Positions 1 to 7,528 of a stretch of DNA of 11,995 nt are shown piece after piece. Origin of the DNA: an uncultured Bacillota bacterium (lineage in GTDB: Bacteria; Bacillota; Clostridia; Peptostreptococcales; Anaerovoracaceae); NCBI GenBank assembly GCA_949287115.1, contig CASEFF010000050.1, positions 1-11,995 on the forward strand. Direction: 5' to 3'. The notes beneath the pieces are model-generated. The model worked only from the letters and a program-made list of their open reading frames with translations, was not told where the DNA came from and ran no database searches. Both the position numbers and the translations under genes were made by a program. Every line of letters begins with the position of its first letter. Position 1 is the first letter of the stretch.

Positions 1-153
1 ATAGCGGAAGCGCTGGAAAAGCAGGAAGGCATAAAGGTGGACAAGAAGAAGATCGAACTGGCCAGCCCGATAAAGCAGACGGGAGACACGTCTGTCACCG
101 TAAGGCTTTTCCCTGAAGTGACAGCGACCCTCAAAGTAAAGGTAACGGTCTGA
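1..153 (+). CDS. rplI: 50S ribosomal protein L9, C-terminal part (5' end outside window)
   Basis: This is the last 50 codons of a gene that enters from the left edge, ending in TGA at 151-153. The translation contains [20 protein letters not shown], then [19 protein letters not shown] and a [10 protein letters not shown] tail. This is the typical C-terminal domain of bacterial L9, which binds 23S rRNA. The stop lies 24 nt before dnaB with no terminator between, so the two are probably co-transcribed. The rplI-dnaB order is common in Bacillota. Nothing can be said about the N-terminal half. Confidence 0.93.
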   Translation: MAEALEKQEGIKVDKKKIELASPIKQTGDTSVTVRLFPEVTATLKVKVTV

Positions 154-177
154 TCCGGCAGCGGAACGGAGGATGAT

Positions 178-1515
178 ATGGAAGAAAGGATACCTCCTCA
201 CAGCACAGAGGCGGAAAAGTCGGTGCTGGGATCGGCGCTGCTTTCCAGGGACGCTCTCATGGACGTCATGGAAACGGTGAGATCCGGGGATTTTTACGAC
301 AGCAATCACAGGGAGATATTCGAGGCGATGCGGGAACTCTACAGGAGAAGCGCTCCCGTAGACGCCCTTACCGTGTCCGAAGAGCTGAAAAAGCGAAACA
401 GCCTCGAGATGGTGGGCGGCAGAGCGTATATCGCATCCCTTTCCTCGGGGACTCCCACCACCAGCAATGCGGCGGAGTACGCGAAGATCGTCGCGGAAAA
501 GGCGGCGATACGAAGGCTCATCGATACGGCGGACGACATAGTCGCGAGAGGGTATGAAGGATCCATGGACGCGGGGCAGATGCTGGATTATGCGGAAAGC
601 GGCATATTCGAGATATCCCAGTCCAGACAGAAGGGGCAGTATACCCACCTGAAGGACGTGCTGCTGGAAAACATAGAGATAATAGACAGGGCGTCACAGA
701 TGGACGGCGGTCTTACGGGACTGACGACGGGATTTAAGTATCTCGACACCATGACGTCGGGTCTGCAGCGGTCGGATCTCATAATACTGGCGGCAAGGCC
801 GGCGATGGGAAAGACTGCGTTCGCCCTGTCCCTTGCATTGAATGCGGCGGTAAAGGGCGGCGCGTCCGTCATGATATTCAGCCTCGAGATGTCCAAGGAC
901 CAGCTGGGACAGAGACTCCTGTCCATGGAGTCGAAGGTGCCGATGCAGAGCCTCAAGACGGGCAGGCTCGAGCGCCGCGACTGGGACGACATAAATCTGG
1001 CTCTCGACGTATTGTCAAAAGCCAATATACATATAGACGACACGGCAGGCATAAACATCATGGAGATGAAGAGCAAGTGCAGGAGGCTCAAGGGCGAGGA
1101 AGGCCTCGACCTCGTGATCATAGACTATCTCCAGCTCATGAATCCGGAAGGGAGAGCCGACTCGAGGACTCAGGAGATATCGGTGATATCGAGAAACCTG
1201 AAGCTGCTGGCCAGAGAGCTGGACTGTCCGGTACTGGTGCTGTCCCAGCTTTCGAGAGCGCCGGAGACGAGGACGGACCACAGGCCGATGCTTTCGGATC
1301 TGAGGGAATCGGGCTCCATAGAGCAGGATGCCGATATCGTCGTGTTCCTCTACAGGGACGAATATTACAATGAAGAAACGGACGAGCACGGAGTCTGCGA
1401 GGTCATAGTGGCCAAGCAGAGGAGCGGTCCTACCGGTACCGTCAAAGTGACGTGGCTCGACAAGCTGACGAAGTTCGTGGACGGCATCAGCGGCAGGAAC
1501 ACACCGGAGTTCTGA
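178..1515 (+). CDS. dnaB: Replicative DNA helicase DnaB (DnaC in Bacillus naming)
   Basis: This 445-residue protein is the hexameric ring helicase that unwinds DNA at the replication fork; the length is normal for the family. Residues 1-105 form the helical N-terminal domain that binds primase (PHSTEAEKSVLGSALL at the start). Residues about 175-445 form the RecA-like motor. Visible motifs are Walker A AARPAMGKT (205-213, Lys212), the SLEMS segment with catalytic Glu237, Walker B DYLQLM (316-321), SQLSR (356-360), and KQRSGPTG (413-420), whose Arg415 is the likely arginine finger. No intein interrupts it. GGAGG at 168-172 sits 5 nt before the ATG. An out-of-frame ATG at 173 is not used. The next gene begins 23 nt after the stop and belongs to the same replication-initiation pathway. 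Confidence 0.98.
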   Translation: MEERIPPHSTEAEKSVLGSALLSRDALMDVMETVRSGDFYDSNHREIFEAMRELYRRSAPVDALTVSEELKKRNSLEMVGGRAYIASLSSGTPTTSNAAEYAKIVAEKAAIRRLIDTADDIVARGYEGSMDAGQMLDYAESGIFEISQSRQKGQYTHLKDVLLENIEIIDRASQMDGGLTGLTTGFKYLDTMTSGLQRSDLIILAARPAMGKTAFALSLALNAAVKGGASVMIFSLEMSKDQLGQRLLSMESKVPMQSLKTGRLERRDWDDINLALDVLSKANIHIDDTAGINIMEMKSKCRRLKGEEGLDLVIIDYLQLMNPEGRADSRTQEISVISRNLKLLARELDCPVLVLSQLSRAPETRTDHRPMLSDLRESGSIEQDADIVVFLYRDEYYNEETDEHGVCEVIVAKQRSGPTGTVKVTWLDKLTKFVDGISGRNTPEF

Positions 1516-1538
1516 TCAGGAGGTGACCGGAAGGACAG

Positions 1539-2807
1539 ATGGGTTTTAAAAAAGAAGAGATAAGCGACCTGTTCCTTCTCGATACCAGAGTGGAGAACAT
1601 ATTCATAAACGAATACATGGCGTCGGCTCCCGGGGATTTCGTCAAGGTATACATGTTCGCTCATATGTATGCGGGCCTTGAGATCGATCTGACGAACGAG
1701 GAGATATCGAGACACCTGGGGATGGAGCAGGAAGACGTGCTGAAAGCGTGGACCTACTGGGAGCAGATGGGCGTCGTAAGGAAGATAAACAGGGATCCGG
1801 ATGACAGGCTCCGATACGACATAGAGTTCGTCAGCCTCAGGGAGCAGCTTTACGGAGAGAAGACGAAAAAGAAGAACGCTTCCCGGACGGGCACGCTGCC
1901 GTCGATGATGGCGGATGAAGACGTGAAGGCCATGTTCGAGGAGATAGAGCGGATCACGGGAGAAGTGATAAGCGGCACGTGGATGATGGAGATATCCGAC
2001 TTCATGAGGGATTTTGAAGTAGAGCCGGAGCTTGTGATATACGGGTTCTCTTTCTGCGCCAAGAGGAAGAAGAAAAACCTCAACTACGTTATGAAGGTCA
2101 TCAGAGGGTGGCTGGAAGACGGTCTCAGAGATGTGAAGGCGGTGGAAAAGCGCTTCAGCGAAGAGGACAGGAAGCAGCATCTCTACAGGCGCGTGTTCAG
2201 AGCGCTGGGCTTTACGCGGAACGCCACGGAAGAGGAAGAGCGAATAATGGACACGTGGTTCGACAAGATGGGCTTTTCCATGGAAAAGGTCCTCAGCGCG
2301 TGCAAGAAGACGGCGGGGATAAACAACCCCAACATAAATTACGTAAACAAGGTGCTCACGGGATGGTATGAAGAAGGAAAGACCGGTGGCGGCGCGAAAG
2401 GCGCGGCATCGGGCGAGCTGTCCGCGGGAGAGATAAAGAGATATTACGAGATGCTCGTCCGCAGGGAGGAAGAAGATGCCGACCGCAGACGGGAACAGGT
2501 ATACGAAAAGGTGCCGAGGATAAGAGAGATAGAGGAAGAGCTCTCGGCACAGAACAGAGAACTTTCAAAAGCGATAATCTCCGACAGAGTCGATGGAAGG
2601 AAGGTCATGGAGGAGATCAGGAGCAGGATAGACGCCCTCAATACGGAGAAGGCGTTCCTGCTGACGGACAACGGCTTTGAGATGGATTTCATGGATGTGA
2701 GGTACAGATGTCCTGAGTGCAAGGACACGGGGATTCTTGAAACGGGAGAAAGATGTCAATGTTTTCACGAAATAACAAGAGAAAAGATAAGGCTGCTGGA
2801 GCAGTAG
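1539..2807 (+). CDS. DnaD-domain replication protein fused to a DnaC/DnaI-like loader N-terminal domain, without AAA+ domain
   Basis: This 422-residue protein appears composite. Residues 1-105 look like the winged-helix N-terminus of DnaD. Two DnaB_2-type domains follow, about 129-200 (ending NYVMKVIRGWLEDG) and 214-280 (ending NINYVNKVLTGWYEEG). After a Gly/Ala-rich linker (282-296), residues 297-422 match the pattern of the N-terminal helicase-binding region of clostridial DnaC loaders: a charged helix, VPRIREIEEELS, and a putative zinc cluster CPECKDTG...CQC (Cys391, Cys394, Cys406, Cys408). A normal loader would continue into an AAA+ ATPase, but here a TAG stop follows RLLEQ. No Walker motif is seen in any frame downstream. 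The family role is assembly of the replication initiation complex and loading of DnaB, which fits its place after dnaB. AGGAGGTGA (1518-1526) lies 12 nt before the ATG, and a weaker AAGGA is 3 nt before it. The fusion reading is from motif recognition only. Confidence 0.85.
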   Translation: MGFKKEEISDLFLLDTRVENIFINEYMASAPGDFVKVYMFAHMYAGLEIDLTNEEISRHLGMEQEDVLKAWTYWEQMGVVRKINRDPDDRLRYDIEFVSLREQLYGEKTKKKNASRTGTLPSMMADEDVKAMFEEIERITGEVISGTWMMEISDFMRDFEVEPELVIYGFSFCAKRKKKNLNYVMKVIRGWLEDGLRDVKAVEKRFSEEDRKQHLYRRVFRALGFTRNATEEEERIMDTWFDKMGFSMEKVLSACKKTAGINNPNINYVNKVLTGWYEEGKTGGGAKGAASGELSAGEIKRYYEMLVRREEEDADRRREQVYEKVPRIREIEEELSAQNRELSKAIISDRVDGRKVMEEIRSRIDALNTEKAFLLTDNGFEMDFMDVRYRCPECKDTGILETGERCQCFHEITREKIRLLEQ

Positions 2808-5479
2808 CGGAAGGCAGCGGAAAAGCGGCGGCAGAGCAGACGACGGAGCCCGTCACGCCGAAGGGAGGCGCTGACGATGCTGTCGGCGTTTCCGCGGACA
2901 TGAGCAGGGAAGAGCTGCTGCAGCAGAGCGAAGAAGCCAGAAAGATAATGGAGGATATCCGCAGCCTGAGAGCCAGCGTCGAGGCGTTGAAGACTGACGA
3001 CATACCGCCTCTTACGGATGGCGATTCCGGCGCCGGAGCGGGGGCTGCGGACGGCCAGACTCAGGGCGCAGCGACTGCTGCAGGGACGGTCATCGAAGAT
3101 ACCGAAGCGGTGCTGGCGGCTAAGCAGGCCATAATAGAACAGGCTAAGAAGGATGAAGAGGAAAGGCGTCTTCGCGAAGCCGAGGAACGTCTCAGGGAGC
3201 AGGAGCGCCAGCAGGCCCGACAGGAGATACTCGAGGCGGAAAGAAGGGCGGCCCTTCGTGAAGCGGAAGCTGAGCGGAGGAGACTCGAAGCCGAGGAAGC
3301 CGCAAGGAAAGCCAGGGCCATATCGCGTCAGCAGGCTCTCGAGGCCATGGAGGCGGAGACCAGGGCGAAGAACGAAGAGCTGACGGAGGAAGTCGAAAAG
3401 ACGCGGGAAAACCGCGACGATATGGCAACGCCCGAGGAGATGAGGGCGTTCTTCGGAGAAGACAGCGCAGCTGCGAAAGCGGCGACGACCGCGGATGTAT
3501 CTGCCGATCGGGACAGAGGCGAAGCGGAGCCGGCCATGGGAGTGGACGAGGCCAGGCAGGAGCTCCTGAGGGCGCAGCGTCAGCAGGATCAGGTCATAGG
3601 CACCATATCGAAAGCCGCCGAGGTCAGGACCGAGAAGCTTGCGGAAAGACAGCAGGAGACCCTCGACAAGATCCGCAGCGAGGAGCTGGCGGCAGCCGAA
3701 AGGCGAAAAGCGGAAAAGCTGGAACGGGCGCGTCGCAAGAAGGAAGAAAAGATACACAGAGCCGAAGAGAAGGAAAGGCTCAAAAGGGAAAAGCGCGAGA
3801 AAAGGGAAGCTGCCGAAAGGGAGAGGATCGAGCGCGAACGTTTGCGACAGAAGAGCATAGCCGATGCCGAGCTGGGCGGAGGCGTCGTCAACGTTAAGGG
3901 CGTCAAGATAAACACGAAGATAAAGCATACCCTCTCCGTTTCCCTGAAGGATCTGCTGGGCATAGCCGACAGGGAGGAACGTCGGGAGACGTCCGAAGAG
4001 AAGGCGCAGCAGATGAAGGAAGAGCGCGAAAAGAGGCGTGAAGAGGCCAGGGAGGCCGTAGAGCTTACCGTGAAGCAGCGGCTGAACGAGTACGAGAACA
4101 GCCCCTTCGGCAGGAAGATGCGAAAGTTCAAGAACTTCTGCGAAAGGTACAAGGTCGCACTGCTCTCGTCGTTTTCCGTGTTCATACTGCTTCTCGTGGG
4201 AGTGGCGGGTGTTTATAACTACTATACGGCCTACGCCTATTCCTACAACGGACAGACTTTGGGCCTGGTGAAGGAAAAGGACGAGGTGCTGAGGATCACG
4301 GACCTCGTATCGGATGCCCTTACCGAGGACAGGAACATCGACGTTGTAGTTGACGACATCGAGTTCGAAAGGGTATCGGCTACGGGAGACGTGAAGATAG
4401 ATACATCCGAGGACGTTCTCAGACGACTGTCATACATGAGGAACATCAACGTCAAGGCCTACGGTATATACATAGACGGCAGGAAGGTCGGTGCCGTTGA
4501 AAGCAAGGAAGCCGTTGAAAACGTCATGGAAGACATCAGGGAGATATACACCAGCGATCTGGAAGACGCCGAGATCAAGAGCGTGAAGTTCTTAAACGAG
4601 GTCGACGTGAAGAAGGGCAACAACGATCTGGAAGACGTCCTTTCGGAGGAGGAGATGCTCGAAAGGCTGATCACCAGCGGTGAGAAGACCGTGGAACATC
4701 GCGTTGCCGGAGGCGAAACTCTGGCGGATCTGGCGAAGCAGTATCGCGTGACGGAAGAGGATATCATAGAGGATAATCCGGACGTAGACAGGAAGAAGCT
4801 GGAGGTGGGCAGCGTGCTGACCATACACCAGACGGCGCCTGTCCTCAGCGTAGAGGTAGTTGCTCAGGTGACCGATGAGGAGAAGGTGTCCCACAAGACG
4901 GAGAAGCGCAAAGACCCTGATATGTACGAAGGGTATTCGGAGACGAGCCAGAAGGGCAAGGACGGACTCAACGAGGTGACGGCCAGAGTAACGCTGGTAA
5001 ACGGCGAGCAGGTCGAGGAAAAGAACAAGGTGACGACCGTCAAGAAGGAGCCCGTTACGGAGATCATAATGGTGGGCTCCAAGGAGAGACCGCCTTCGGT
5101 GGGCTCCGGCGAGTACATCTGGCCTGTATCGGGCGGATACACGCTGACGTCGGAGTTCGGCGGCAGATGGGGCAGGATGCACGAAGGTATAGACCTGGGT
5201 CTGCCTGTGGGAACGGATATACTGGCTGCTGACGGAGGAATAGTTACCTTCGCAGGCTACAGCGGAGGCTACGGATACGTCGTGAAGGTGGATCACCAGA
5301 ACGGCATGTCCACGACTTACGCCCACAACAGCTCGCTGCTCGTCAGCACGGGAGACGAGGTGTTCAAGGGTATGCACATAGCCGAGTCGGGCAACTCCGG
5401 CAGAAGTACGGGACCGCATCTGCACTTTGAGATAAGGGTGGACGGCGTAGCGCAGAATCCGCTCAACTACCTGCCTTGA
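2753..5479 (+). CDS. Membrane-anchored LysM/G5/M23-family peptidoglycan endopeptidase with long cytoplasmic coiled coil
   Basis: This 908-residue protein probably cuts peptide cross-links in peptidoglycan outside the membrane. Residues 1-465 are predicted cytoplasmic: a low-complexity start, then long Glu/Arg/Lys/Ala coiled-coil stretches (about 50-80, 120-225, 265-370, 405-450), broken by a glycine-rich, probably folded segment at 374-405. One membrane helix lies at about 468-490. Residues 495-640 resemble the linker of clostridial M23 proteins. A LysM-like wall-binding domain is at about 647-693 and a G5-like domain at 698-777. The M23 domain (about 786-905) shows the zinc ligands His810 and Asp814 (HEGID), His858 (TTYAH) and HLH (His889, His891). 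The start overlaps the previous gene by 55 nt. GGGAGA at 2744-2749 could serve the ATG at 2753 or at 2759. The next in-frame ATG (2900) has no ribosome site. The cytoplasmic half is unusually long for this family. Confidence 0.92.
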   Translation: MSMFSRNNKRKDKAAGAVAEGSGKAAAEQTTEPVTPKGGADDAVGVSADMSREELLQQSEEARKIMEDIRSLRASVEALKTDDIPPLTDGDSGAGAGAADGQTQGAATAAGTVIEDTEAVLAAKQAIIEQAKKDEEERRLREAEERLREQERQQARQEILEAERRAALREAEAERRRLEAEEAARKARAISRQQALEAMEAETRAKNEELTEEVEKTRENRDDMATPEEMRAFFGEDSAAAKAATTADVSADRDRGEAEPAMGVDEARQELLRAQRQQDQVIGTISKAAEVRTEKLAERQQETLDKIRSEELAAAERRKAEKLERARRKKEEKIHRAEEKERLKREKREKREAAERERIERERLRQKSIADAELGGGVVNVKGVKINTKIKHTLSVSLKDLLGIADREERRETSEEKAQQMKEEREKRREEAREAVELTVKQRLNEYENSPFGRKMRKFKNFCERYKVALLSSFSVFILLLVGVAGVYNYYTAYAYSYNGQTLGLVKEKDEVLRITDLVSDALTEDRNIDVVVDDIEFERVSATGDVKIDTSEDVLRRLSYMRNINVKAYGIYIDGRKVGAVESKEAVENVMEDIREIYTSDLEDAEIKSVKFLNEVDVKKGNNDLEDVLSEEEMLERLITSGEKTVEHRVAGGETLADLAKQYRVTEEDIIEDNPDVDRKKLEVGSVLTIHQTAPVLSVEVVAQVTDEEKVSHKTEKRKDPDMYEGYSETSQKGKDGLNEVTARVTLVNGEQVEEKNKVTTVKKEPVTEIIMVGSKERPPSVGSGEYIWPVSGGYTLTSEFGGRWGRMHEGIDLGLPVGTDILAADGGIVTFAGYSGGYGYVVKVDHQNGMSTTYAHNSSLLVSTGDEVFKGMHIAESGNSGRSTGPHLHFEIRVDGVAQNPLNYLP

Positions 5480-5503
5480 TGAAGGCTTTATGATGTCGTA
5501 GCA

Positions 5504-5529
5504 CGGAGAGCGCGGGCCCGCGCTCTCCG
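5504..5529 (+). terminator. Perfect 26-nt GC-rich palindrome, probable terminator hairpin 1
   Basis: The 26 bases are a perfect palindrome whose arms begin CGGAGAGCG and end CGCTCTCCG, so the RNA would form a strong stem with a minimal loop. It lies 24 nt after the M23 gene stop. No T-run follows (the next bases are ATATATG), so termination efficiency is uncertain. It could instead stabilise the 3' end of the upstream operon. Confidence 0.55.
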
Positions 5530-5536
5530 ATATATG

Positions 5537-5565
5537 CCGCTCTCCGGTAAAGCCGCGGAGAGCGG
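5537..5565 (+). terminator. Second GC-rich hairpin, probable terminator hairpin 2
   Basis: Arms CCGCTCTCCG (5537-5546) and CGGAGAGCGG (5556-5565) are perfectly complementary around a 9-nt loop. TGTTTG follows, a poor U-tract. The arms carry the same 9-mer as hairpin 1, so the two hairpins could exchange partners. This hairpin ends 10 nt before the -35 box of the next operon and separates the two transcription units. Confidence 0.55.
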
Positions 5566-5575
5566 TGTTTGATAA

Positions 5576-5604
5576 TTGTGGAAAAAAACGGGCTGTGATA
5601 TAAT
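5576..5604 (+). promoter_or_regulatory. Sigma-A-type promoter with extended -10, positioned for leaderless start of the DivIC-like gene
   Basis: The -35 box is TTGTGG (5576-5581), followed by a 17-nt spacer and a perfect TATAAT (5599-5604). TG at 5596-5597 makes an extended -10 (TGATATAAT). Six bases separate the -10 box from the ATG at 5611. With the usual spacing, transcription would begin at or next to the A of that ATG. This is the best promoter seen in the window and should drive the 5611-9514 gene group. Confidence 0.78.
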
Positions 5605-5610
5605 CAGACC

Positions 5611-6084
5611 ATGAGAAAAAGACGAAGAAGCAGCGAATTCAGGAACAACAGCCAGGTCATAGACATGGAAGAGGCCAGGCGTCGCCGGCAGGAAAAGCGA
5701 AGGACCGAACAGCGCAAAAACGAGGAAAGGGAGCGCGAGGCTGCCAGGCGCAATACGAGAGGGAAAATGGCCATCAGAAGGAGCCGCAACAGAAGGCGAC
5801 TGATGATAGGCCTTATTGTAATGTTCGTGATCGCCCTCATATCGTTTTCCGTGATAAACATAATCTCCCTGAAAAAGGAGCAGCACGACATGAAGGAGCA
5901 GAAGCAGGAGCTTCTGGATGAAAAGGACGAGCTGACTAAAGAGCTGGAAAACGCCAACGACCTTGAAAACATCGAGGAGCAGGCGCGTGATCAGCTGCGT
6001 CTCATAAAGCCGGGAGAGAAGATATACGTGTTCCCGGAGGAGATAACAGAGCCGAAGGACGATAAGGCGGAGCCGGAGGAATAG
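5611..6084 (+). CDS. DivIC/FtsL-like septum formation initiator protein
   Basis: This 157-residue bitopic membrane protein has a strongly basic Arg-rich cytoplasmic tail (1-67), one membrane helix (about 68-88) and a short extracellular coiled coil (about 88-125). It ends with EEQARDQLRLIKPGEKIYVF, the characteristic end of the DivIC/FtsB family. Such proteins join FtsL and DivIB/FtsQ in the division complex and help activate septal wall synthesis. No ribosome binding site precedes the ATG, and an in-frame TGA lies at 5596-5598, so 5611 is the earliest possible ATG. The promoter position suggests leaderless translation. The alternative is Met19 (5665), with only a weak AGG 8 nt upstream. The assignment as DivIC rather than FtsL rests on the C-terminal motif. 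The gene heads an operon with rnmV and rsmA. Confidence 0.85.
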   Translation: MRKRRRSSEFRNNSQVIDMEEARRRRQEKRRTEQRKNEEREREAARRNTRGKMAIRRSRNRRRLMIGLIVMFVIALISFSVINIISLKKEQHDMKEQKQELLDEKDELTKELENANDLENIEEQARDQLRLIKPGEKIYVFPEEITEPKDDKAEPEE

Positions 6085-6087
6085 TCG

Positions 6088-6651
6088 ATGGACGGTAGGA
6101 TGTCCGTAAGGGAGATCATCGTCGTGGAAGGGCGCGACGACACGGCTGCGATCAAAAAAAGCGTCGACGCCGTCACAATAGAAACACACGGATATGGTAT
6201 AACGGAAAGGACCTGGGAGCTGATAGACAAGGCTTACAGGGAAAAGGGGATAATCGTGTTCACCGATCCGGACCATGCCGGCAGGCAGATCCGCAGGAGG
6301 ATAACGGAGAGATTCCCCAATGCCAAGCAGGCATTCCTCGACAGGAGCGACGCCGAAAAGGACGGAGATATAGGGATAGAGAACGCATCGCCGGGCAGCA
6401 TTCGCGATGCTCTCGAAAAAGCCCGCTGCGTCCCTGAGGAAGATACGACAGATGCGTCGCGGCCGCGTTTCACCATGGAGGATATGGTGGACGCCGGACT
6501 TGCAGGTCAGGCAGGTTCCGCCGAAAGGAGGATGGCCGCAGGAAAGGCTTTGGGGATAGGATACGGCAACTGCAGGAATTTCCTGCAGAAGCTGAATAAG
6601 TTCGGTATAACAGCTGAAGAGCTCTACGGAGCCATCGGAGAAGATAAATGA
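6088..6651 (+). CDS. rnmV: Ribonuclease M5 (5S rRNA maturation)
   Basis: This 187-residue TOPRIM nuclease trims precursor 5S rRNA in low-GC Gram-positives, normally with help from ribosomal protein L18. Visible motifs are EIIVVEGRDD, with the catalytic Glu14 of the TOPRIM fold, and TDPDHAG (Asp60, Asp62) for metal binding. The C-terminal domain ends with the typical LGIGYGNCRNFLQKLNKFGIT segment. Length matches the family. GGAGG (6075-6079) lies 8 nt before the ATG at 6088; a second ATG at 6100 is less well placed. The gene starts 3 nt after the preceding stop and its TGA overlaps the start of rsmA (ATGA). The rnmV-rsmA pair is a widely conserved order in Bacillota and supports the call. Confidence 0.95.
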   Translation: MDGRMSVREIIVVEGRDDTAAIKKSVDAVTIETHGYGITERTWELIDKAYREKGIIVFTDPDHAGRQIRRRITERFPNAKQAFLDRSDAEKDGDIGIENASPGSIRDALEKARCVPEEDTTDASRPRFTMEDMVDAGLAGQAGSAERRMAAGKALGIGYGNCRNFLQKLNKFGITAEELYGAIGEDK

Positions 6652-7523
6652 AACTTTACGCGCCGTCTACGATACGCGACATAAAGGATCGATACGATTT
6701 TCAGCTCTCGAAGAGTCTGGGGCAGAATTTCATAACCGACGGCGGCGTCATCGACAGCATAGTCGAGGGCGCCGGGATCGGGAGCGAAGATCTGGTCATA
6801 GAGATAGGGCCGGGGATAGGCGTGCTCACCGATGCGGCTGCCGATGCGGCTGCCCGCGTAGTGGCGGTGGAGATAGACAAAAAACTCATGCCGGTGCTGG
6901 CGGAGACCCTGGCGGGCCATGACAATGTCCGGGTGATAAACGCCGATATACTCAAAACCGATATCAACGGCATAATACGCGAGGAAAGAGAAGCGGGCAC
7001 ATTCACGGGAGACGTCAAGATAATGGGAAACCTTCCCTATTATATAACGACCCCCATCATCATGGGCCTGCTGGAGAAGGGCGTGGAAGCGGAGAGCATA
7101 ACGATAATGATGCAGAAGGAAGTCGCCGACAGAGTGGAGGCGTCTCCCGGCGGAAAGACGTACGGCGCTCTTTCCGTTGCGGTGCAGTATTACTGTACGG
7201 TCAGCAGGATAGCGCAGGTGCCCAAAGAGGTGTTCATACCGAGGCCGAAGGTGGACTCCGCCGTGCTGAAGCTTTCCCTGAGGGACAGCAGTCCCGTTGA
7301 GCTGACCGATAAAGCGGTCTTTTTTTCCTGTGTAAAGCACGGATTCGGACAGAGACGCAAGACGCTGCTCAATTCTCTGACGGGAGTCTGCGGGCTTTCC
7401 AAGCAGCAGATAGGAGAGGTGCTCGATGAAGCGGGCATAGATCCCGTAAGGCGTGCGGAGACGCTGGACATGGAGGAATTCGCGGCTATAGCCAACGGTG
7501 TGGCCGACCGTTGTGGGAGATGA
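6648..7523 (+). CDS. rsmA: 16S rRNA (adenine1518/1519-N6)-dimethyltransferase RsmA/KsgA
   Basis: This 291-residue enzyme uses S-adenosylmethionine to dimethylate two adjacent adenines in the 3'-terminal hairpin of 16S rRNA, a late step in 30S assembly. It shows SLGQNF (23-28), the SAM-binding motif I EIGPGIG (52-58), the acidic strand VVAVEID, and the catalytic motif IV NLPYY (128-132). RPKVDSAVLKL and the helical C-terminal domain follow. Length is normal. The start overlaps the rnmV stop as ATGA, so the two are probably translationally coupled. A 12-bp tandem duplication (6831-6854) encodes DAAADAAA after motif I. The local spacing still matches my recollection of the family, so function is probably intact. 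Confidence 0.97.
   Translation: MKLYAPSTIRDIKDRYDFQLSKSLGQNFITDGGVIDSIVEGAGIGSEDLVIEIGPGIGVLTDAAADAAARVVAVEIDKKLMPVLAETLAGHDNVRVINADILKTDINGIIREEREAGTFTGDVKIMGNLPYYITTPIIMGLLEKGVEAESITIMMQKEVADRVEASPGGKTYGALSVAVQYYCTVSRIAQVPKEVFIPRPKVDSAVLKLSLRDSSPVELTDKAVFFSCVKHGFGQRRKTLLNSLTGVCGLSKQQIGEVLDEAGIDPVRRAETLDMEEFAAIANGVADRCGR
6831..6854 (+). repeat. Tandem 12-bp duplication inside rsmA
   Basis: GATGCGGCTGCC is present twice in direct succession, encoding DAAADAAA. It keeps the reading frame and lies in the helix after SAM motif I. Confidence 0.9.
7515..7519 (+). promoter_or_regulatory. Ribosome binding site that decides the LtaS-like start
   Basis: GGGAG lies 9 nt before the ATG at 7529. It is too close to the ATG at 7520 and downstream of the TTG at 7511, so it favours 7529. 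The 7520 ATG forms an ATGA overlap with the rsmA stop and is not fully excluded. Confidence 0.6.
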
Positions 7524-7528
7524 ACGAT

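Noticed and set aside
3589..4185. Minus-strand open frames opposite the M23 gene (also 2765-3928)
   Set aside because: They are Ser/Leu/Arg-rich mirror images of Glu/Arg-rich coiled-coil codons and have no start signals.
7511..7528. TTG (7511) or ATG (7520) start for the LtaS-like gene
   Set aside because: Only the ATG at 7529 has a properly spaced ribosome site. The 7520 start remains a minor alternative.
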